This document shows positions 60,660 through 64,000 of a stretch of 64,000 nucleotides of DNA, piece by piece (the stretch's first letter is position 1; each line of letters begins with the position of its first letter). The stretch is from the NCBI GenBank assembly GCA_938014215.1, contig CALLRW010000022.1:54100-118099 (forward strand), given 5' to 3'. The stretch comes from an uncultured Alistipes sp. (GTDB lineage: Bacteria; Bacteroidota; Bacteroidia; Bacteroidales; Rikenellaceae). Both the position numbers and the translations under genes were made by a program. Under the pieces are notes generated by a model. It was not told the origin of the DNA and did not search any database. It saw only the letters and a program-made list of their open reading frames with translations.

Positions 60660-60693
60660 TTTCGTAAACAGTTAATTAGTTAAACTTAGCCTG

Positions 60694-60724
60694 CAAAAGT
60701 ACGAATTTTTTTGCTTCGCGCAAT
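60694..60724 (-). promoter_or_regulatory. rpmI-rplT promoter
   Basis: CAAAAGTA 60694-60701 reads TACTTTTG on the minus strand (perfect -7). ATTG (60724-60721) is the near-match -33 at 19 bases. Confidence 0.65.
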
Positions 60725-60740
60725 CTTTTTGCGGAAAAAC

Positions 60741-60770
60741 TTTGCAGACTCGTCCTTTTTTCGTAATTTG
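60741..60770 (+). promoter_or_regulatory. Candidate promoter of the S41 peptidase
   Basis: TTTG 60741-60744, 19 bases, TAATTTG 60764-60770, which is one base shorter than TAnnTTTG. Confidence 0.35.
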
Positions 60771-60791
60771 TTGTCACTAAAACTCCCGGCC

Positions 60792-62300
60792 ATGAGGAAA
60801 TTCTTCACTTGCTGTGCGGCGATTGCCCTTTTCGGTGCGATGCCGCAGGTCCGGGCCCAGCAGCCCGCCATGCAGACCGTCGGCGTCGAACTTCGCGGCG
60901 ATACGATGGTCTACCGTTCGATCACCGTTCCCGGGCGTCATCCCCGCGGCCGCGCCTGGGCCGAATACACCCATACCCCCTGGACCCCCGAACAGAAGCT
61001 CTTTGCCCTGTCGAAACTCTGGATGGAGGTGCGCCGCAACTTCGCCTACATGGACCGTTTCGGCGTCGCACGCTGGGATTCGCTCTACCGTGCGGCGATC
61101 CTTCCCGCACAGCAGACGCGCGACGATATCGAGTTCTACCGCCTGCTGCAGCGCCTCTGCGCCCGGCTCGACAACGAGCAGACCTTCATCCGCCACAGCC
61201 GCAACTTCCCGCAGACGGCCGTCGAGTTCGAGGAGGGGTGGACGCTTCGTCTGACGGATGTCGGCGGGCGTGTCACGGTCTCGGAGGTGAGCCGCGGCAA
61301 GGCTGCGCTCGTTCCGCCCGGATCGGAGGTTGTCTCGGTTGACGGACAGCCGGTCGAGGCGCGGTTGGTCGAAGTGATGGAGCGAGTTGCGGCCTCGACC
61401 GAGCGGGTGCGGCGGCGTCTGGCTGTCGAGGAGCTGCTGCTTGACCTGATCGGAACCCCCCACGAGGTGCTCTTCCGGCGCCCCGACGGTACGCAGACCA
61501 CCGTGCGGCTGGTCAACGGCCGTCACAACCCGGCCGACGAGCCCGAAACGGTGGCGTTGCCCGGTTACGGCTGGCGGGAGCTTCACGAGGATTTCCGCCT
61601 CACGTGGTATCCGGGAGAGGTGGCCTGTCTGAAGATCGGTTCGTTCCGTCCGGGGCGGGTCTTCCGCGCCTTCCACGACGCCTTCCCCGAGGTCAAGGCC
61701 CGGGCTCGGAAACTGGTGATCGATCTGCGCTGGAACGAACACGGCAGCAGCCACATGGCGGCTGAATTCCTCTCGCATCTGACGCGCGACACGGTGCTGC
61801 GCGGAGCCATCTGGCGCACCCGTATTTACGATGCGGCACTCGCCTCGTGGGGCAGCGACGCCACGCCGGCCGATACGGTCGGCAACGCCCGCGTGAAGGT
61901 GGCCTACGAGCACTACAACGATGCCGCCTTTTCGGACCCCGAGCGCAGCGAATACCGCTTCCCGCGCAGCCGCGAGATCCTCGAGGTGCCGACCGTCATC
62001 CTGATCAACGATGCCACGGGTTCGGCGGCGGAGTGCTTCCTGGCCATCGCCGCCTCGCAGCCCCACATGTCGACCGTCGGTACCACGACGTCGGGGGGTG
62101 CCGGAACGGTTGCCCGTTACGAGTTGCTGCCCGGCCTGTGGTGCGGCATCTGCACGCGGGAGGTCCGTTTTTCGGACGGCAAGGAGTTTGTCGGACGGGG
62201 AATTGCCCCCGATGTGACGGTCGAAGCGTCGATCGACGATCTGCTGGCCGGCCGCGACGCCGCACTGGAACGGGCCCTCGAACTGCTCGAGGCGGAGTGA
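60792..62300 (+). CDS. Secreted S41-family peptidase
   Basis: A 502-residue exported protein. The signal peptide is 1-22 (MRKFFTCCAAIALFGAMPQVRA). An N-terminal helical segment (about 60-130) leads to a PDZ-like part (about 150-205: LRLTDVGGRVTVSEV, PPGSEVVSVDGQPV). The S41 core follows, with LKIGSFR, VIDLRWNEHGSSH and the nucleophile segment NDATGSAAECFLAIA. It ends with GIAPDVTVEAS. Distant tail-specific proteases act on C-termini; whether this one cleaves proteins is unknown. Confidence 0.85.
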   Translation: MRKFFTCCAAIALFGAMPQVRAQQPAMQTVGVELRGDTMVYRSITVPGRHPRGRAWAEYTHTPWTPEQKLFALSKLWMEVRRNFAYMDRFGVARWDSLYRAAILPAQQTRDDIEFYRLLQRLCARLDNEQTFIRHSRNFPQTAVEFEEGWTLRLTDVGGRVTVSEVSRGKAALVPPGSEVVSVDGQPVEARLVEVMERVAASTERVRRRLAVEELLLDLIGTPHEVLFRRPDGTQTTVRLVNGRHNPADEPETVALPGYGWRELHEDFRLTWYPGEVACLKIGSFRPGRVFRAFHDAFPEVKARARKLVIDLRWNEHGSSHMAAEFLSHLTRDTVLRGAIWRTRIYDAALASWGSDATPADTVGNARVKVAYEHYNDAAFSDPERSEYRFPRSREILEVPTVILINDATGSAAECFLAIAASQPHMSTVGTTTSGGAGTVARYELLPGLWCGICTREVRFSDGKEFVGRGIAPDVTVEASIDDLLAGRDAALERALELLEAE

Positions 62301-62370
62301 TGCGTGGATGTTCCCCTCGGAAGCGGGGCGCGATACCTCGCTTCGTCGGTTGTAAAGTTGTGTGTTTGAT

Positions 62371-63042
62371 ATGAATATGGAGTGGGATTTTCTGATCCGG
62401 CTGTGTGTGGCCGGACTTTGCGGAACGGTGATCGGACTCGATCGCGAATACCGGGTCAAGGATGCCGGGTTCCGCACGCACTTTCTCGTGGCGCTCGGCA
62501 GCGCCCTGATGATGATTGTTTCGCAGTATGGCTTCGAAGACTTTCTCGCCACGCACGACGGTCTGCGGCTCGATCCGAGCCGTATCGCCGCCCAGGTGGT
62601 CAGCGGCATCGGATTCATCGGTGCCGGCACGATTATCATCCATCGCCAGCTCGTACGCGGTCTGACCACGGCGGCCAGCCTCTGGGCCACGGCCGGGATC
62701 GGTCTGGCGGCCGGCGGGCGCATGTATATTGTGGCTGCTGCGGCTACTGTACTGACTCTCTTTGGGTTGGAGGTGCTGTCGCTCTTTTTCGGCGGATTGG
62801 GGCGTCGGCGCACGATGATCGTCTTCTCGGCTCCGAACCGGGCGTCGATCGATGCGATGTTCAACCGGCTGGAGAGCCGCGACTACGCGGTGATCTCCTA
62901 CGAGGTGGAGGTCGCGCGTACGCCAGACGGGGTGGTGCACCGCGCTACGCTGGTCATTCGGGCCAAGGGTTCGGCCAGCGAAGAGGGCTTTATCGACCTG
63001 CTGCGGGCCGATCCCGACATCACGGTCGAAAAGATCGTCTGA
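62371..63042 (+). CDS. MgtC/SapB-family membrane protein
   Basis: A 223-residue membrane protein. Four or five helices cover residues 5-150, with the family hallmarks GTVIGLDREYRVKDAGFRTHFLVALGSALMM and GIGFIGAGTII. The C-terminal 75 residues form an ACT-like soluble domain. Some members modulate Mg2+ or acid growth or the F-type ATPase; the role here is open. ATG 62371 and 62377 are both possible, and an in-frame GTG lies at 62362. Confidence 0.85.
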   Translation: MNMEWDFLIRLCVAGLCGTVIGLDREYRVKDAGFRTHFLVALGSALMMIVSQYGFEDFLATHDGLRLDPSRIAAQVVSGIGFIGAGTIIIHRQLVRGLTTAASLWATAGIGLAAGGRMYIVAAAATVLTLFGLEVLSLFFGGLGRRRTMIVFSAPNRASIDAMFNRLESRDYAVISYEVEVARTPDGVVHRATLVIRAKGSASEEGFIDLLRADPDITVEKIV

Positions 63043-63217
63043 ACGGGATTTTGCAGACGCTTTCCGAACGCTCCGACATGCTGTTGTAAAAGTATGGCGT
63101 TCAGTGGTTTGTTGTATTTCCGGATCCGAAGTCCGGACCGCTCGTTTCGGCGACCGGCAGCGGCCTCTTTCGCTGGGGCTCACTGCCTGTAGCCGTCCTC
63201 TTCCGGACCGGCGCCTC

Positions 63218-63859
63218 TCAGAACCAGCTTCCGACCTCGACGAGGTGCGGATCCCGGGCCATGTCGTTCGGATTCGTCCCCGGAACCCCTTCGGGAATGG
63301 CTTCTCCCAACTTTTCAAACAGTTCGACCCAGAAGGCGGGCATCGTTCCGTCCGGGGCGCGGAAGTTCATCGGCCGCGCCGGAAAGATCCGCCGTCCGAG
63401 CGTGTCGCGATAGCTCTCCCAGACCAGTTCGCTGCAATACATCTTCGCGTTGTCCGGGCGGTAGGAGTAGTCGTAGGGGAGTCCAACGAAGTGCCGGGCC
63501 CTTGTCACAGAGGCGGTTATCCCCGTCGTATCGCGCAACCGCATTGCGATGACGGCTGGTCGGCCGTCGATCCGGTCCGAACGGTCGAGGAACTCCTTCA
63601 GCGTGGTGATGCGGACGCCTCCGTCGGAGGCCTCCAGCACCGAATCCCGCCCGGGACAGCCTGCCGGATCGGCCAGTGCAATGGCTACATGGGAGAATGT
63701 CAGTGTACTGTCGCGTACCGTTGCGGCTGCAATCGCTCCGCTCATTGCCGATTCGGCTCCTACCTGGAAAAGCAGGTCTCCGGTTTGGATTGCAGGCCCC
63801 TCTGCCGAGCAGGCAGCGGCGCTCAGGACGGATGCTATATATATAAGTATTCTTCTCAT
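63218..63859 (-). CDS. YiiX/YaeF-like permuted papain-fold lipoprotein
   Basis: A 213-residue lipoprotein (lipobox SAAAC at about 13-17). The permuted NlpC/P60-type core has GDLLFQ, the His in LTFSHVAIAL and the Cys in MYCSELVWESY, the order expected of the C92 family. It would hydrolyse amide bonds in the periplasm, perhaps in peptidoglycan. It lies opposite mgtC, alone. Confidence 0.85.
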   Translation of the reverse strand: MRRILIYIASVLSAAACSAEGPAIQTGDLLFQVGAESAMSGAIAAATVRDSTLTFSHVAIALADPAGCPGRDSVLEASDGGVRITTLKEFLDRSDRIDGRPAVIAMRLRDTTGITASVTRARHFVGLPYDYSYRPDNAKMYCSELVWESYRDTLGRRIFPARPMNFRAPDGTMPAFWVELFEKLGEAIPEGVPGTNPNDMARDPHLVEVGSWF

Positions 63860-63882
63860 GGCAGGTTCGTTTTTTGTCCCGG

Positions 63883-63890
63883 CAAAGTTA
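63883..63890 (-). promoter_or_regulatory. Promoter -7 box of the YiiX-like gene
   Basis: CAAAGTTA reads TAACTTTG on the minus strand, a perfect -7 box, 24 bases before ATG 63859. No clear -33. Confidence 0.5.
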
Positions 63891-63955
63891 GTAAAATTTT
63901 TTCATAACTAACTTGTTGAAAGTAAGAGAGATTGTTTGGAAGGTATTACGAAGTG

Positions 63956-64000
63956 ATGAAAAAAGTTGTAAAAATATTTGGAAGGGAAAGGAAAAAGTGC
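63956..64000 (+). CDS. Possible start of a rightward gene, cut by the window edge
   Basis: ATG 63956 opens an in-frame run of 15 codons (MKKVVKIFGRERKKC) to the edge, after an AT-rich stretch. There is no further evidence; it may be chance. Confidence 0.2.
   Translation, partial: MKKVVKIFGRERKKC

Overview
The window looks like a piece of chromosome from a GC-rich gut member of the Bacteroidales, most like Alistipes (Rikenellaceae). The reasons are high GC throughout, promoters of the Bacteroidetes form TTTG-N19/20-TAnnTTTG, almost no Shine-Dalgarno sequences, a long-tailed bS16, a TonB-dependent receptor with a carboxypeptidase-like N-terminal domain, Rnf and Ptb/Buk energy genes, and a secreted sialidase. 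The genus is inference. No phage, insertion sequence, CRISPR or rRNA was seen. One tRNA (Arg-TCT) is present.

Layout. 1-3575: mnmA (cut by the left edge), rimM and rpsP, tRNA-Arg, a META lipoprotein and rpmA. 3597-9396: rplU, a CysQ-like phosphatase, a small Cys-rich membrane protein divergent from trkA, a GH3-family protein and a deoxynucleoside kinase. 9393-14158: an RsmF-like methyltransferase, a MerR regulator with a huge acidic tail, a Nif3-like protein and a zinc-ribbon coiled-coil protein. 14357-21607: one long operon, nadE-rseC-rnfBCDGEA, ending in a strong terminator. 21927-29566: a sialidase, hpt-queE-divIC, thiL, and aroQ-pyk-flippase. 29940-33634: crcB-ackA-ptb-buk, read leftward. 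34154-41102: an orphan response regulator, a DUF349 protein, pyrG and yidC. 41381-46490: an esterase, rlmI, a DEDDy exonuclease and recQ. 46694-51176: a probable metal locus of PqqD-like protein, CxC-rich secreted protein, Fur-family regulator, TonB receptor and secreted HMA protein. 51610-60659: a metallo-beta-lactamase-fold lipoprotein, an unknown lipoprotein, gltB without gltD, an MFS exporter, rplT and rpmI. 60792-63859: an S41 peptidase, an MgtC-like protein and a YiiX-like lipoprotein.

How the genes work together. The nadE-rnf operon joins NAD synthesis to the ferredoxin:NAD+ ion pump. The leftward ackA-ptb-buk operon conserves energy from acyl phosphates, beside a fluoride channel. The 46.7-51.2 kb locus looks like regulated handling of a transition metal: regulator, outer-membrane receptor and two secreted metal-binding proteins.

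Most striking signals: (1) NadE has Gly where the glutaminase domain should have its catalytic Cys; (2) a PqqD-like gene is translationally coupled to a secreted protein with five CxC motifs; (3) at least eight intergenic regions carry private degenerate tandem repeats, two of which include the terminal codons of the adjacent gene; (4) MerR and RecQ have very large low-complexity expansions; (5) two promoters on opposite strands abut exactly at trkA.
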